Shown: positions 34,200-47,536 of the stretch, piece by piece
Position numbering within the stretch: the first letter of the stretch is position 1
Layout of the letters: the number at the start of each line of letters is the position of its first letter
Source of the DNA: Bryoerythrophyllum caledonicum
Lineage: Eukaryota; Streptophyta; Bryopsida; Pottiales; Pottiaceae
DNA length: 64,000 bases
Direction of reading: 5' to 3'
NCBI GenBank assembly: GCA_963971425.1
Contig: OZ020517.1
Coordinates: forward strand, 20,160,462 to 20,224,461
The notes under the pieces: model-generated
Databases searched by the model: none
Told to the model about the DNA's origin: nothing
The model's input: only the letters and a program-made list of their open reading frames with translations
Program-made: the position numbers and the translations under genes

Positions 34200-34590
34200 A
34201 TCTCATGAATGTTATGAAAATTATGCTCCCTAAAGATTTACACTATTAAATATTATATGCTAAGTGTTATAAGATGTCTTGCTCCCTACTTCATTAATTT
34301 TACTCCCGTAACTTGTGTTAAAGTTGGAAAAATTGGAGAAATAATGGGGTAGTAAACATAGTGCAAGTTAGTGAAATAGGCCCGGTGAAATGCTCTTTAG
34401 GATATAGGATGATTGTTTGGATGAAAGTCCACATGATGAATGGAAAAATTGGATGAAAGTAGCACACTGGATGAAAATATAAATGTTACTAATTATTGAG
34501 ATCAAGTTTTAAAAGTGTTATATGTTATAACAATATATGTGTCATGGTTTTTTTGCTCCCTACCTATAACATATAAAGAGCTTAGACCAG
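34200..34590. repeat. Worn pogo-type repeat fragment
   Basis: Shares GCTCCCTA, TAAGTGTTATA and GTGTTATATGTTATAACA words with the ends of the pogo-like element at 31785-33046. The limits are unclear and there is no coding frame. Confidence 0.4.
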
Positions 34591-34599
34591 TGGCAATGT

Positions 34600-36390
34600 A
34601 AATGATTGGAACAAGTGGGAGCTAATTATGGACATTCATTAACTTTGTTGACACTAGAGTATGATTGAACAAGTGTTGAACAAACAAGATTGGAGTCTTA
34701 AGGCATAGCCCACATGATTGCCACCTTTCCATCACTCCCACTCTATATTTAGTCCCAATTCCACCCCATATCCACCCCATTACCACCCATTGACTCTTTG
34801 TCAACTCCAAATTAAGGCTTATTAGTGGTGAAGACCCCTAACTTTTGGTCAGCATTAATGGGGGGTACCTAGTGGCAAAAATAGGCAAAATATGGCCGAC
34901 CACCTTGAAAATTCATAACCAATTCACATCTCATCGGAAAAATATGAAATCACTTAGGATGAGATAGTCAATTTATTCGCTATCACTGAAAAAATAAATG
35001 TATTAATATTTGGATTGACCTTATATGCACATTGCTCAAACTGTCGGCCATGGGGCCTTGCAATTTTCCGTAGTTCCCGGATCCGAGACCGTGATATCCT
35101 ACTGTTGAAAGGACAGTGCATGACTCCTCTTAGACACTTCAAGGTCACCTTGTCGGCTGCAGGGTACAGCACCTAAAAGTATTACATTATGCACGGTTTT
35201 GCTTATGTCTGAATTTGTAAAGCATATATATCATTAGCCTAATCATTTGTAGTGGGTTCAAGTCTCTTCCATAGTCGCTGTTATAATTGTTCAGTGAGAT
35301 ACGCGGATGAGCATCTGAAATATTTTAACTTGTTCTTACTTTGTTGAATTCCAGATTTCACTGAAGAGGTATGGTATTCTATGATATTCACTGAAGTATT
35401 CAAACCCATATAAACCGGTACATATGGTGAAGGAGTCTTGCCTTTTGCTCTCCTACTGGTTGATGGTTCTGCACGGTCACCGGAATACAGTCATATTCTC
35501 AGAACTCTGGATCGTGTACTACCTGAATTGGACATGGAGAGCAATTCCAGATCAGGAATTGAGACTTTGTAACCCGGTAACTATTGAGGTCTGTGTTGTA
35601 GAAATGAAGAGTTGCTAACCTTCACAAGTTATCCACTCTGCTTGTCTAATTTTAGAGCTCTTGATGATGTAGAATAGTAGGCAGGCTGCAGTAACTCTCC
35701 ATTCAGACAGACTCAGGCAGCCTTGTCAATGCTGCCACATTAATCATCATGATCTTAAGCATATCATAATAAGATTACAGTTTAAGTTGCGATTTTCGAA
35801 GCATTGCAGATCGGTGACATCACGTTTTAGTTTCCCAATAAGACCATGGTTAAAGCATCTGCTGACACCTAGGTTACGGTGAAACAGGACTAACAAGTTA
35901 CAGACAATTGTGCCAGCAAGAAGCAACTCAATAGAAATCCGCCCAAATTAAAAGAGATCAAGAATTGCTAACACGTAAAGCTGCCAGAAAAGCAGAGCCT
36001 TGCCAACGAATTTGAAGCTTGAGATCATACACACAAACTATGAAGCACTTTTTATTGGATATATCACAAACTACAAAAGTCTCAAGACAAACATATGACA
36101 TGTAAGGCGCCGAAGATAGTTTCCTAGAACCAAGCTCGTAAAACCTAAAAACAAATGCACCCAAGTCCACATGATACAGACATCACCTGTAATGACTTCA
36201 CACAACAAACTAAAAAGCAATCCTTTAGACGTAACAGAAGTCTAGCTTATTCAAACCTGTCGTCACCGTAGCGGCAATTGAAGATCAACTGCTCACGCGA
36301 ACGTTGTCGACAACAAAGTACTCCATATCTCTCAGCTAACCAGGCCATCTGGTGTTGTGAAATCGTCTGTCTCTACTTTCCAAGAAGAGC
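34600..36390. other. Spacer with two isolated coding-like frames
   Basis: No complete gene is supported. A minus-strand frame at about 35030-35172 (CLRGVMHCPFNSRISRSRIR, basic) and a plus-strand frame at 35414-35572 look protein-like but are short and unconnected. They may be remnants of host genes. Confidence 0.35.
35414..35572 (+). pseudogene. Orphan C-terminal-like exon, unrecognised
   Basis: A 52-codon stretch ending at TAA reads GVLPFALLLVDGSARSPEYS then HILRTLDRVLPELDMES, with balanced composition and no low complexity. It has no in-frame ATG close upstream, and I found no upstream exon that clearly joins it. It may be the last exon of a decayed gene. The family is not recognised. Confidence 0.3.
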
Positions 36391-36396
36391 GAGGCT

Positions 36397-36725
36397 TCAG
36401 ATTGCAAAGTGGGGATTGTCTCCATAACAGTCCGGGAGGATGTGGTGGCGCGCAGGCGCAGGCAGGGCTGCAAGCACGTCGTCAACAATAGCTTCAGGTC
36501 GAAGCCCACCATCTCCACCTTCAACATGAGGAATCATCCGGTCCATCACCATCAAGAGAATTTCATGCACCAGGCGCCATAGATCGTTGCTGCGAGAAGG
36601 AACACAAGACCATTAGTAACCTGCACGGAATGATAACTGATTACAGGTAAAGAGACAGATTCTAACCTGGTTGAGATCACCTCCATGTTCGGCGTCGAGT
36701 TTTCGTCGCGGTGTATTCGTGACAT
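36397..36725 (-). CDS. Small uncharacterised two-exon gene, 83 residues
   Basis: Exon 1 (36725-36667, 59 bases) and exon 2 (36589-36397, 193 bases) join with a GT-AG intron of 77 bases into 83 codons plus stop. The protein starts MSRIHRDENSTPNMEV. It continues NDLWRLVHEILLMVMDRMIP, which looks like an amphipathic helix, then GGLRPEAIVDDVLAALPAPA (a second helix) and a His/Pro-rich tail ending in NPHFAI. No signal peptide or membrane span is evident. I do not recognise the family. Support comes from the clean junction, balanced codons and TATA-like boxes at the right distance. It lies 1.4 kb downstream of the SPAG17 gene on the same strand. A non-coding transcript is the alternative. Confidence 0.55.
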
Positions 36726-36765
36726 TGTGAGATCAGAGAAAGAGAAACTACTCAAGACAGGATTT

Positions 36766-36776
36766 CCTTTATAAAA
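36766..36776 (-). promoter_or_regulatory. Possible TATA box of the small gene
   Basis: TTTTATAAAGG (minus strand) lies about 41-51 bases before the ATG at 36725. A second candidate, TTATAAAC, is at 36817-36824. Either would give a short leader. Confidence 0.4.
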
Positions 36777-36829
36777 GACTACATGAAGTTTACTAGTCAC
36801 AACACCAGATGGCCCGGTTTATAAGCACC

Positions 36830-38140
36830 TCAACGAAGTGACTTTACCTTGTTATAGTTAAATAAATATCCTGAGTATGGTACAGTGACAGGGTTTCTAG
36901 AAATGGAGTACAAACCTGGCATTTGAATTTTACGGGAACAGAGGTAGATCTCTACCTCTAAAAATGTCAGTTAGATTTCGACTCCGTACAGACACCATTA
37001 TTTTACCTACCTGCGTCTTATTCAAAAGTATTGGACAATGCTATTGTAGCGTTGTTTTCACCAGGTTCTCAGATTATATGCTTCTATTATTACTGAGGCC
37101 AAGCATGAGTGAATAGCATCCAAATTTCTAAATCTAGGAGAGGTCGAGACTACAAAGACTACACAAGGAATTCAGAAAATTATCCCACGACCAGAAATTA
37201 TCCACAAAATTATCCCACGACCAGAAATATGATCCCCGACAGAAAGTTAACTCACCTTGCACAACATGTCCGACAGTGATATTAACATGAGCCGAATGTA
37301 TGTTAGAATATAAGTTAGAGAGAATCTCAAGTGCAGAACATGCAGTAGTTGTTGGGAAGAGGAAAAATAACTCAGGTCAGGTTTCATGATTATTCTACTT
37401 TAGATCCTCATTACAGCACTAAGTCCATTGAGAACTTGTGTACTGTTTAAAAATTTAAGAAATAAGTCAAAATTGAATTGTGAGCACTGAAAACTCCTTT
37501 CAAAAATGTACTACATGTCTATCTATTATACATCTACAGAACAATCAACTGGTAATTTTGAAAAAATGCTGAAATGTTAAAATGTAATTACATGATACAA
37601 GACCAAAAAATAAGAAATCGTATTGGTGGTTGCCATTCGTTGCTCCTGTAGTAAGCCATTACTTATGTTCCCATTACGTATGTTCGAATTCCTGCTACCA
37701 TCACATCGGCAGCATCTTTACACAAGCTTTTCTGATAATCTGAGAACAATCGACTGGTTTAAAAGGGATTCAAAACACGACTGTGTTCGTGCACCATTCG
37801 TTCCATGGCTATAAACAGAGCAGAACCAACTGAAATCAATCTATAATTTTATACAGACAATAAGAAACACGTCATGTAAACAAATAAATAATGCGCTCAA
37901 GTTTGTATCTTACCATAAATTTGTGTGCGAGTTTCCCAACTACATTTCTGTAGTACTTTGACCAACCTCTTGCCACCAAGTCTCGAAAAATGCAGAGACA
38001 GCATCTGCACGGCCAGAAACGTTGATCACAATACGCTTCCTCAAAATGATACAATACCTGGGTAATCGTTGGTAAATCAAGGGAGGTATACAAGTATTAC
38101 AAACCATTCAAACGTCCTCTGCCTTCAAACGATCATCCTT
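36830..38140. other. Spacer downstream of SPAG17
   Basis: No exon with support. A 30-base word containing AAATTATCCCACGACCAGAAAT occurs twice in tandem near 37176 and 37206. Otherwise AT-rich and featureless. Confidence 0.4.
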
Positions 38141-41100
38141 CTACAATACGTATGATGCTCTGATTGTTTCTCGCTTCTTGTACTCCTTGCTCTGCCATTC
38201 ATTCCAGAACTCGTCAACATACTGAACATCTCGTAGTTTACATCATGTGAAGTATTTCAATAAAAAAAAAGGTGAAAATTTCCGCTGTAAACTATCACCT
38301 CATAGTACCTTACAATTTTAATTTTGTGGCACGGATTTTGGAGTTACCTCTCTGATGAGGCAAGCAATGTATCTCTCCATCAGGATATCTTCATCAGTTC
38401 TCGTGTCCGGGATGATTTCGATCCACTGTAACTCAAGGTTAACCCACTGCCACGCCAGAAGCTCTTGAAAGATCTCGTCCATCTTCTTCTGCAGGGCGAG
38501 CGAAATGACCGGCAGCTCCACGATCTGGCGGTACACAATACTGACCTCACCTTGACTGGGATCAACATCCTGCAAAACCGGGTTAAGGACTCTCGGCAGC
38601 TTGGGCAACTCAAACTGCAGCTGAAGCCAGTAGCACGTCGTTTGAGCCTGCACTTTGCTGCTCCTGATCTTCCCCTGCATCTGAGAGACTCTCCTCGAAG
38701 CTGGCGTCCAAAAGGACAGATAGAAATCAGGCCCCGCTTTCTCCCTGATCAGCTGACTCAGGCCCATCTGCTTCTTCTTTTCAGTTGTCACAAACGTGTG
38801 GAACACCGCTTCTTCCTCCGAGATGATGTACTTTTCCACGTTCTTGCTGCACAGCTTGTTGTAGAACTTGGCGAGTTCGTACAGCTGATACATCTCTTCG
38901 GTGAGAAACTCGTACCCGTGGCCTCCTTCATGGATCACGAAGAGGCGTGGGTATGGGCCCAACATCTCAGGCTCTGAGGGCTCAGATGGAGGGGGTGTGG
39001 CCGTTGCTGGCCGTGACCCCGGAACAGGCCGCTGCTCTCCAAGTGGACTCAACTCAAAGCCTGCATAAATATCTACAGGTACGTACGCTGGTGCAGCGTC
39101 TGCAGGTGGCCCTTCTCCCTGCAAGTCCACTTTAAACGTTTAAGATTAACATGCACAAATAATAGAAACTTACGATGAATGGATCTCAGACATAGTGAAA
39201 ATGATTCAATAGAAAGTGGATAGTCTTATACTTGGAAAAGCCAGAGCCTGATTTCAATATACCTCTGCCGCGATTACAGATCCAAGCTTGCTTCCCTTTT
39301 TTATTGATCCTTTCTTCTCTCCCGCAGGCTCTGCGTAACAAAATGAGTGGATTTAAAGCACGAAAAGACAAAATCCTAGAATGGTAGAATTACGAAATCA
39401 TTTCATCCTCTGAAATTTGTCCATGAGTGATGCAACTGGGACCAAGGAGCAACTAAATTCTTTTTGAAAAACAATATGATGGAGAGACCAAAACCCCATG
39501 TGTTGCAACCATCGAGAGTTCCATTTCTAGAGATCTTAAGAATCTCACCTGGAGGGGGGGTTGCACTTGGATCTGAAGGAGGCCCATTGGGATCAGGGAG
39601 TGCATTGGGATCAGGTGGATCATTGGGGAAATACTTTGCAATTTCTCGTGCATAGAGATCCTGTTCAAGTCCATCCGGCACAGCTGCCGCATGTCGTAAC
39701 AGCAGCTCCTTAAATATCTCCTTTTCTTCCGCCGCCTGGGTTGCTGTCTTCCCACACAAGATTGTCTCCCACTCGGAGCCTCTGCCAAAAACCTTAAACC
39801 CAGATCCAAAGTTGTTCGTAAACGCCAAGCTGCCCTCGACCTGCATCAATCGATGGTTACTTCAGTAACAAGCAAAATATGGTTAAGAATATGAAATGCT
39901 TATTAGTGTGCATGCAATCATACCACGTCAAATACATAAGCGCCATTCGTGTTTACAAAGGGCCCATGTTTCCTATCATCCTCTTCAGTTTGGTACGGAT
40001 CATTCTTCTTGGACCCATCCGAGGTATCAAAGGTGACAGTGTTCCCAACCGCATACAAAGTGGCTCCTCCAGGGATTGACAGACTTATTTTAGAAGATGG
40101 CAAAATGGCCCCTCCATGGCAAAGTGGACAAGCCTCCTTCCCTTGGCTCGCCGGATTTGACCATGTCGCAACATAGTGCCCATCCACCGTCTCAAACTCC
40201 ACACAAATCCCAGATTGCTGCGTTTCTGAGCCAATCTGCAACAACAACAACAGCAAGAGCTCGTCAATGTACGAGCAATGCTGTAAGATGAAAGTATGTA
40301 TATTTTACATCTCGCTAGTGGAAGCACAAAAGTGATGGGCACTCTCCATAAAGAGAAATATCACCATATGAAAATATAGAGACAACATTCGAATTCTGAC
40401 CTTCCCCTGAACTTTTGCAAAGCCTTCTTTGTGTACATGCCATGTCGTTGTAATTTCGGGCAAAATGGGAAGCAAGGAGGCTCTGATGCTGGTCCTCGCA
40501 GCTTCCGAGATGGACGGCTTCTTCTCTGCCCCTAGCACGCTGGCCCTTGGCTCTCCTCCTGCTTGGCCTGCTAAGCTTGTTCTCTGTTCACCTCCCTCAC
40601 CTCCCTCTCCTTCCGGAGGTGGAGTAAGAGGTCTATTGCGAGGGTTTCTCGGGTAAATCGTGGCAACTTCGCCAAGCATGACCTCGCCCTGGGACATGGT
40701 GTGCTCAGGAGAGGGGTACGTCTCTGTGACTTGGCAGTACATCTGGGTGCCGTCGGCGTGCTGCACGAAGGTGGACTTTTTTGACTCCGAGGTTATAACA
40801 ACCACTAGATCCTCGCGTGTCATGATCGTGTCTTCGGAGTCGGGGTCAAGGGAATGAACCACTTTCAAGTTGGGCAACTGGGTGAGGATTGGCCTCGTTG
40901 GATCCACAGGTTCAGCCTCTGGGGGAGCCTCAGGAAGCAGTTCAGGTGGCAGATCAGGTGGAGGCCCTGCACAAGAGCGCAAAAGTCCACATTCAAATAC
41001 CGCTAAATCTGTGTATAACTCTCACCCACTCGAAAAAATTCAAGGAGATTACAGAACCTATAACTGTTCGTAAGGGTTCTGGAAAAAAACTTTAATAATA

Positions 41101-44100
41101 CTGTGAAGGAAAGACCTTACTTTCATTGATGATCATGACTTAATTATAGCAATTATTTCTGATATTGATCAGTATTGAGATGTTGATAGAATTTGACGAC
41201 AAGGAAAGAGACAACTGACCTTTAGGTCCCTTGGTAGGTACTTTTCCTTTGGCAGGTACCTCTCCCTCGGCATGTAACTCTCCGTCTGTTGGAGCTTCTC
41301 CCTCACCTGGACGATCTCGCTGCACAACAAAACGCTCGAGCCATTAGTTTGTAGCCAGATACCCTAATATTCAATCAGTGTCCAAGATACCTCATGACCT
41401 GTTTGCTAGAAAAAATCTCACCTGTACAACTAAAAAGCCTTCGTTATTTGCGGTTATCCAGCAGGGGCCCCCTTCATACTCTTTGCGAAAATCACTAACA
41501 TTTCCTTGACGATATAAAACCTGGGAGATTTAGAAAATAAATTTGAAATTAGCCGGTTAAATTTGTACTACACAACCATTGGTTACATGAGATCACCTGA
41601 GCATTTCCGTTGTTCTTATACCGAATAACGGTTCCTGTAGGCAACACACAACGCCAAGACTCCAGTTCACCCGTTTCCATCAAAAGAAAGTCTCGCATGG
41701 TGCGTTTGTCGACTGGCTCCGCCGGTTTCTCGCCACTTTCAGCTCCCTCTCCACCTTCAACAGCATCCTTTACACGCGAGTTTTATCGTGTAAGAACTTG
41801 AAAATTATATACTTGGAATGAAACATTTGCCTACTACATAACACACTAAATTTGAAAATTAGGGCAACAACTGTACCATCTAAATCAGATAATGATTATT
41901 TTTAACTTACACATGTGTAAGAGGGAACTGAGATGATTGAAACTAACCGCAGGTGGAGGAGGTGGAGGTGGTGGTGGTGGTGGAGCAGCACCTTCTGCAC
42001 CTTCTGCAGGGGCTTCTCCCTCTGTTACAAGTTTTCTGTTAGGAATAATCTGCACAAGGCTTTGTGAAATATACGAGATGTTTAACGATCTTCCCACGTA
42101 CTCAGAAATGGCATGCCTCTAACTCCACACAGAAGCATTTGATTTCCGAAAAACTACAAAATATTGACCTGTGGAATCCGCACTCTCTTCTGCTTTTGCG
42201 TGAAGACTGGAAGCAAACATATGAACAATCCCCATCGACGAGATCTCAATTGTTTGATTTTCCGGGTTAGTCACTTGCATGCTCATCGTTCCATCCTCAG
42301 CAATGAAGAAGCTAACCACAAGACCATCCCTCAAGCATGCATACACGGCTTTTACCCTTGGTGACTCCGAGTTGTTGTCGGGACCATAAGCTCGGAGCAG
42401 AATCATATGGCCATCCTAGGAGCAAACTACCAGTGAATGGGGCATCAAAAACGGACCATTATTTCAAAATTATAAAAGTGTCGTAGAGGGCTAATGGTTA
42501 CCTTGATGATGGTGGTCTGAGGCTCCCATTGGATGTCAGTCTTTGATGGGAGCCCAGCCCACACTAGACCTTGATCCTCAGTGATATGACACCGAAACCT
42601 CTCCAGCACTTTTGCATAATCTTCAGGAACATCGTATGCTGCATGATTTCCAGTGACCAGCATTGCAGGTGAGGGGTTGTCCTTCAAAGCAACGTAGTCG
42701 CCAAATCCAATCTGGGTGCAAAATCAAAGACATGCTGAATGTAAGACAAGAACACATGAATCGCTTACTTGGTAAGTTGACCTACACTTACCCTGCAGAA
42801 CCGGTAGATATTATCATGTAAAACAAAAAAGAAAGGTCACTACCTGCGAAGCAACAACTCCTTGCCATAGATGGTCCCTCTCATCGGCGTACAGAGCCTC
42901 AACCATGCAATCTTCATCCCTATCATACCTGTTATGAGAGGGAAAAAAAGGCAATAGTATTTATTGGCTTGAAATAATGATGAAATTCTCCGGATTCTTA
43001 AGACAGATCGCCAGACCTGAAAACTCTGTAAGGAAGGCGAGTTCTTGCACTCCAATAAACCTCACCAAGTAGACCATCAGGAAAGGCCTCAATAAACCTT
43101 CGATCTGTGATGCTCTGGAACGGTAGAAACATCTCCCGAGGTTTGGTAGATGGGTCCAACTCAAGTGGAGCGTCGACAGATTCATCTTTCTTCTCCGGAA
43201 TAGGGCACCCACAGTCGCCCAGAAAGTCATTTCCTTTGTCAAGTTCTTTCCGTTCTTCCTCTGTCAGACCATCATCTGGTTCCTCTTTTGGTGTGACTTC
43301 TGCATCCACTACTCCTTTCTTTTCTGAATCATCTGGCAAATTGAAAGCTCGCTTTTCTTCCATCAACAGGAGTTCCAAAAGCATTTTCTGATACACATTC
43401 AAGACAGAGAAAGACGAGTAAACACTCATGACTACTAGTACACTCAAGAAATAATCACATCACTCTTCATGAGCACATCATATGTGAATTATGTCCATAG
43501 GGTGAGGTGAGACCAAAAACTATGATGCCCATGTGAGTGCATACCAACTTCTTGTATCTCTGTGTTGCAGCAATATTCAAAGGCACTGTTTTAGTCTCTG
43601 GTCCGTCTGGATTCCACAAGTTCTCCACAACACTCACACGGCCATAGGTAATATCTGTATCCTTGTAATTCTTATACAACTCCTTCGTGGGTTCCTTTTT
43701 TCCACCAACCAACCATCTCAATGCTTCCAAACACGCACCCCGTTTTTCATCCGAGAAAGACGGTATCTTGGGCATACATGCTCGTTTTTTACCTGGTGTT
43801 CCATATACAAGCAAACCACAATTTAAACATTTTCAACCACCAGCAGATTTGGAAACAAAAATTTGCAAGCAAACCAGAATCTAGAGGTAAGACGTGTTCC
43901 TTAAAAACCCGTGAAGAATGGCAACTGAGGATGAGGAGGGATAGGAAAGCATTACCTGGATATGACAGAAGTGACAACATGCGCTTCTCAACCTCAATAA
44001 CGTCCACCGACTCAAGAAATTCAAGAGCTTTCTGCTCCACAATTCTCTCCAACCGCCCAACTCGGCTGAACTCGTGCACAACGAGGGAATGTTCTTCATC

Positions 44101-47100
44101 CTTTCTCGTTGCGGACTCGTGCAAAAGCTCTGAGATTTCCGCTGCAGCAGGGTCCCAAGTCACAGTTGACGACCGAGCGCGTTCTGAGGGGCGTGGCACC
44201 ACACTTGATTCTAGTTCAGACGGTTTTTTCTCTCCCTGTTTGCCTGCAGCTGACAGCTTCCTTCCATCTGCAGACGACGTACTTGAGCTTGCTGATGATT
44301 TCCTGCCCTCCTTTAAAGACTTCTTCCCATCCGTTACAGACGTTTTCCCATCCCTTAAAGACTTCTTTCCATCCTTTGCAGACTCCTGCAGAGGTTTCAG
44401 ACCCGAGGATTTTCTGGAGGACTTCCTCTTTTCCTCGGGAGCCACCGACGGCTTCCGCTCGTCAGCACGCTGTGCAGCGAGTCTCTCTTCTTCCTCCAGC
44501 CTCTGCTTGGCTCCGTCACCAGCAATCTTCAGAAAGCCCTTCAACATGTCTTCGGCAGTTTGCATGTCCTCTTCGGCTTGCTTCGCCTTGATCTCTTCGA
44601 TAATTTCGTCGAGGAGGTCGGCTGATCTGCGCATGCACGAGAAATGGGCATGATCATGGCCCAGTCTCTGAATGGAGGTGTCAAATCCCTTCACCAACCG
44701 TTGATTGCACTTGGTCACCTCCAAAGCCTCCATGTCCTCAATGGAGCAGTCATAGTAAGCTACTTGCTCCACCATGCAGTGAAGAAGAACTGGGAGGCTC
44801 ACCCACTCCGTGGACACCGCATTGAGCAGCGCCTTGTAATACGTCACATTGACATCCTGCAGCCAAAAGAACATCATTTGTACTTGCTAATAATGAGCGA
44901 AACTTTTGACAAGAACAACAATCAAGTTCAGAAGTTGCTACACAATAATAGAGAAAGCATTTCACCTTTAAAGGGATAGCCTCTGGAATCTCATAATTCC
45001 CGGTTATGCTTTCATCAAGCTTACTAAAGGCTTCCAATTGCTGTTGCAAGCACACGATCCCAGACACTACTGCCTTCGCAACCATTGCGTATGGTAAATC
45101 TCCTGGTGAGGGCTCTGGAGGTGGAGGTGGTGGCTCTGTCGGCTCCGCACCCTCAGCCTACTTGACAGGAGGAAAAAATCAGCAACAGCTGTGGCAATTT
45201 TCTAGTTTTCTCAATTGAGTATCCACATACCAGGGGCTCTGCAGGAGATTCCGGTTTGGGAGGCGGTGGATCCTCATACAGCACGTCCATGATGGGGATC
45301 TTCCTGGCCGGGTGGTCCAGTTTGGTGCCTTGGGCGAGGGCACGGAGCTCCTCTATGAAGGCCGGGACCGGAACTGGCTCAGGTGGCTCCACCGGTTCAG
45401 GAGGTGGTGGTGGAGGCAGTGGAGGCGCACCTTCCAGAATTACACCTTCCGGAACTTCCTCAGGCGGAGATGATGGAGGCAGTGGCTTCTTGGCCAGGTT
45501 GAGAATGGCTTTGAACATGTGTTTCACTGTGGCCTGTTGACAAAGCGCCTCCGCAGTCTCTCCCAGCCCCAGACACCAGTAGATTCGTGTGGTTGTCAGA
45601 GGGTTGCACTTCTCAGTTTCTTGTTTCTTTTCCAAATACTCGGCCATTTTCACCTGCCACAAAAAATGCCCAATGAGCTATAAGAATCCCATTCTGGCTT
45701 GCAATGTACCCACATTAATAGGTATCTCAATAAAGATTAAACACGGCTATTAAGGAGCGCGGAAGATTTGCAGGAAAATCACAAAAAAAGACTGGCAATT
45801 TCTCCTGACGGTGGCAGTTTAGGAAGCCCTCTCTAAACATGAACACGGAGTGTATTATAATACTGAAAAGCTCAGCATGAAACTGCCAAAGTAATGATTT
45901 GATCTCCGTAGGCGTCATTTACTTTTTCTCCATATTCAAGAGGTCGTACAACAACCATACCTTCTTCTCACAAGATTGAACGAGAGCTTTCATCTTCGTG
46001 ATGGTATCATCCAACTGCTTCCTTTCTTGCGCTGGGCTAAGTACTTGTGCAGATGCTGCATAAAAATGCAAGTGAAAAGGAAGTCACTACATTCGTACCC
46101 AATTATGTGAGATCCATTGATAAGTAGACAGTAACGGTGCAAAGCAGTTTGAGTAACCTGATCCCATTTTGAAGCCCTTCACAGATCCCTTCACAGATCC
46201 CTTGGCAGATCCCTTGGCAGACCCCTTTTTTGAGCCTGTTCCACCTCCCATTGCAGCAGCCGTGGCGGCTGCAGCGGCTGCAATGAAGCTCTCCCTGGAC
46301 TCCAGCTCCTTCTGCTTGGCTTCCAGGTCCTTCATTCTGGCCTCAAATTCCCTCGAACGCTTCAAAGCCTCTTCAAGTTGATGATTCGCCTCGGTCACTT
46401 CATGCTTAGCCTTCTGTTGCAATCGGATGACATGAGCCTATGCTAAATCCTCGGAGAAAATAGCATGAATGGTGTGTTTTCAAGATAACCTCTATGTTCA
46501 ACTTGCATGTTTCTGCGTACTGTGTCCTCCGCTGCTCTTCTCTCCGATGCTCATCATCTCTGTCCTTGAGAGCCCTCGCTGCATTCCATAGCCAATTCAA
46601 AACCATTAAATGCACTAACTCATCTCCAAGGCCGTCCATCCTAGCATCCTTAAATCTACGAATATTATACAAGACATCTCACCTACTAAATGAATAGCGT
46701 ATCATATAGAATGTAGTACCTTCTAGCACCACATTCACAAGTTCAGGGGTTAGCCATTGTCCACCTTCAGGCGGATTCGCCTGCAGACATTAAAAGCTGT
46801 AAGTAGAAACAACACCTAAAGGACCAAGAGATGCCTCAATGGCTCTCTGCATACTCTGGATTCTCCACATTGAGGAGGTAGAATGTGACTTATGTGCAAA
46901 ATCAAAGAATTTGTAGTCAAAGAATTGCGAATGCTTTATATTCTATCTTTCAGGCATCAAAACGTCATGTATTGATCAACACGACAGAATGATGAGAACG
47001 GTAGTTTCCAATTCCAAACTACCTGTGCAGCTATCAGCTGCTCCCCCAACTCTGATGGCGGATCAATCGCCAACTCCTGCATTTGCAAAATCTCCACCAT

Positions 47101-47536
47101 GAGCTTAGATACCGACATAACAAAGGCAGAGGTCTATCCAATGCTGAACCCTAAGAAAATCAGGCATTGAACACACCTCGGTGACCAGATCGTTCACATC
47201 AACGATGGCCATGCTGAAACCAGGTCTGGCAACTTCGTTCATGGTGTTCACCAGAGACTCAGGGTCCACAGGCAGCAGCGTCTCGATGCGAATCCCGACG
47301 CATGACCAGTTTATGGGCCACTCAGGCAGAGGCGGCGGCGGCGGCGGCGGCGGCCCCTGCAAACCAAGGATGCAAACAATCAAACCGTTTGCAGAACATC
47401 ACATCCAAGGCTTATAAAATTGGAAAGGATACTCTTCAACATGCAGAAACTCATACAAACCAACCTGATCCTCCGGAGGAACTTCGCCTTCTGCCGCCCC
47501 TTCTGCAGGGGCGGGCACAGCTTCGGCCTCCGCCAT
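38141..47536 (-). CDS. SPAG17: SPAG17/PF6 homologue, central-pair axoneme protein
   Basis: Twenty-five exons join in phase into about 2033 residues; SPAG17/PF6 proteins are about 2200-2300. PF6 scaffolds the C1a projection of the central microtubule pair in motile flagella. Exons (high to low) end near 47465, 47177, 47023, 46730, 46490, 46158, 45961, 45231, 44966, 43956, 43545, 43017, 42844, 42502, 42169, 41948, 41597, 41422, 41220, 40401, 39924, 39549, 39263, 38348 and 38141. Recognition rests on NVTYYKALLNAVSTEWVSLP then LLHCMVEQV in exon 10, which matches the conserved SPAG17 core. Other marks are the Pro/Glu linkers, a coiled coil around exon 6, an Ala run and a Lys/Ser-rich part of exon 10. 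The start is MAEAEAVPAPAEG. The exon 4-5 junction is the least certain; I chose GTG|gtgcta to tttaag|GAT because it alone keeps the frame with an intron of normal size (81 bases). Confidence 0.88.

Noticed and set aside
43721-44653. 310-codon plus-strand frame and other long plus-strand frames at 38465-38977, 44109-44591 and 45256-45540
   Set aside because: Antisense shadows of large SPAG17 exons, created by their codon composition.
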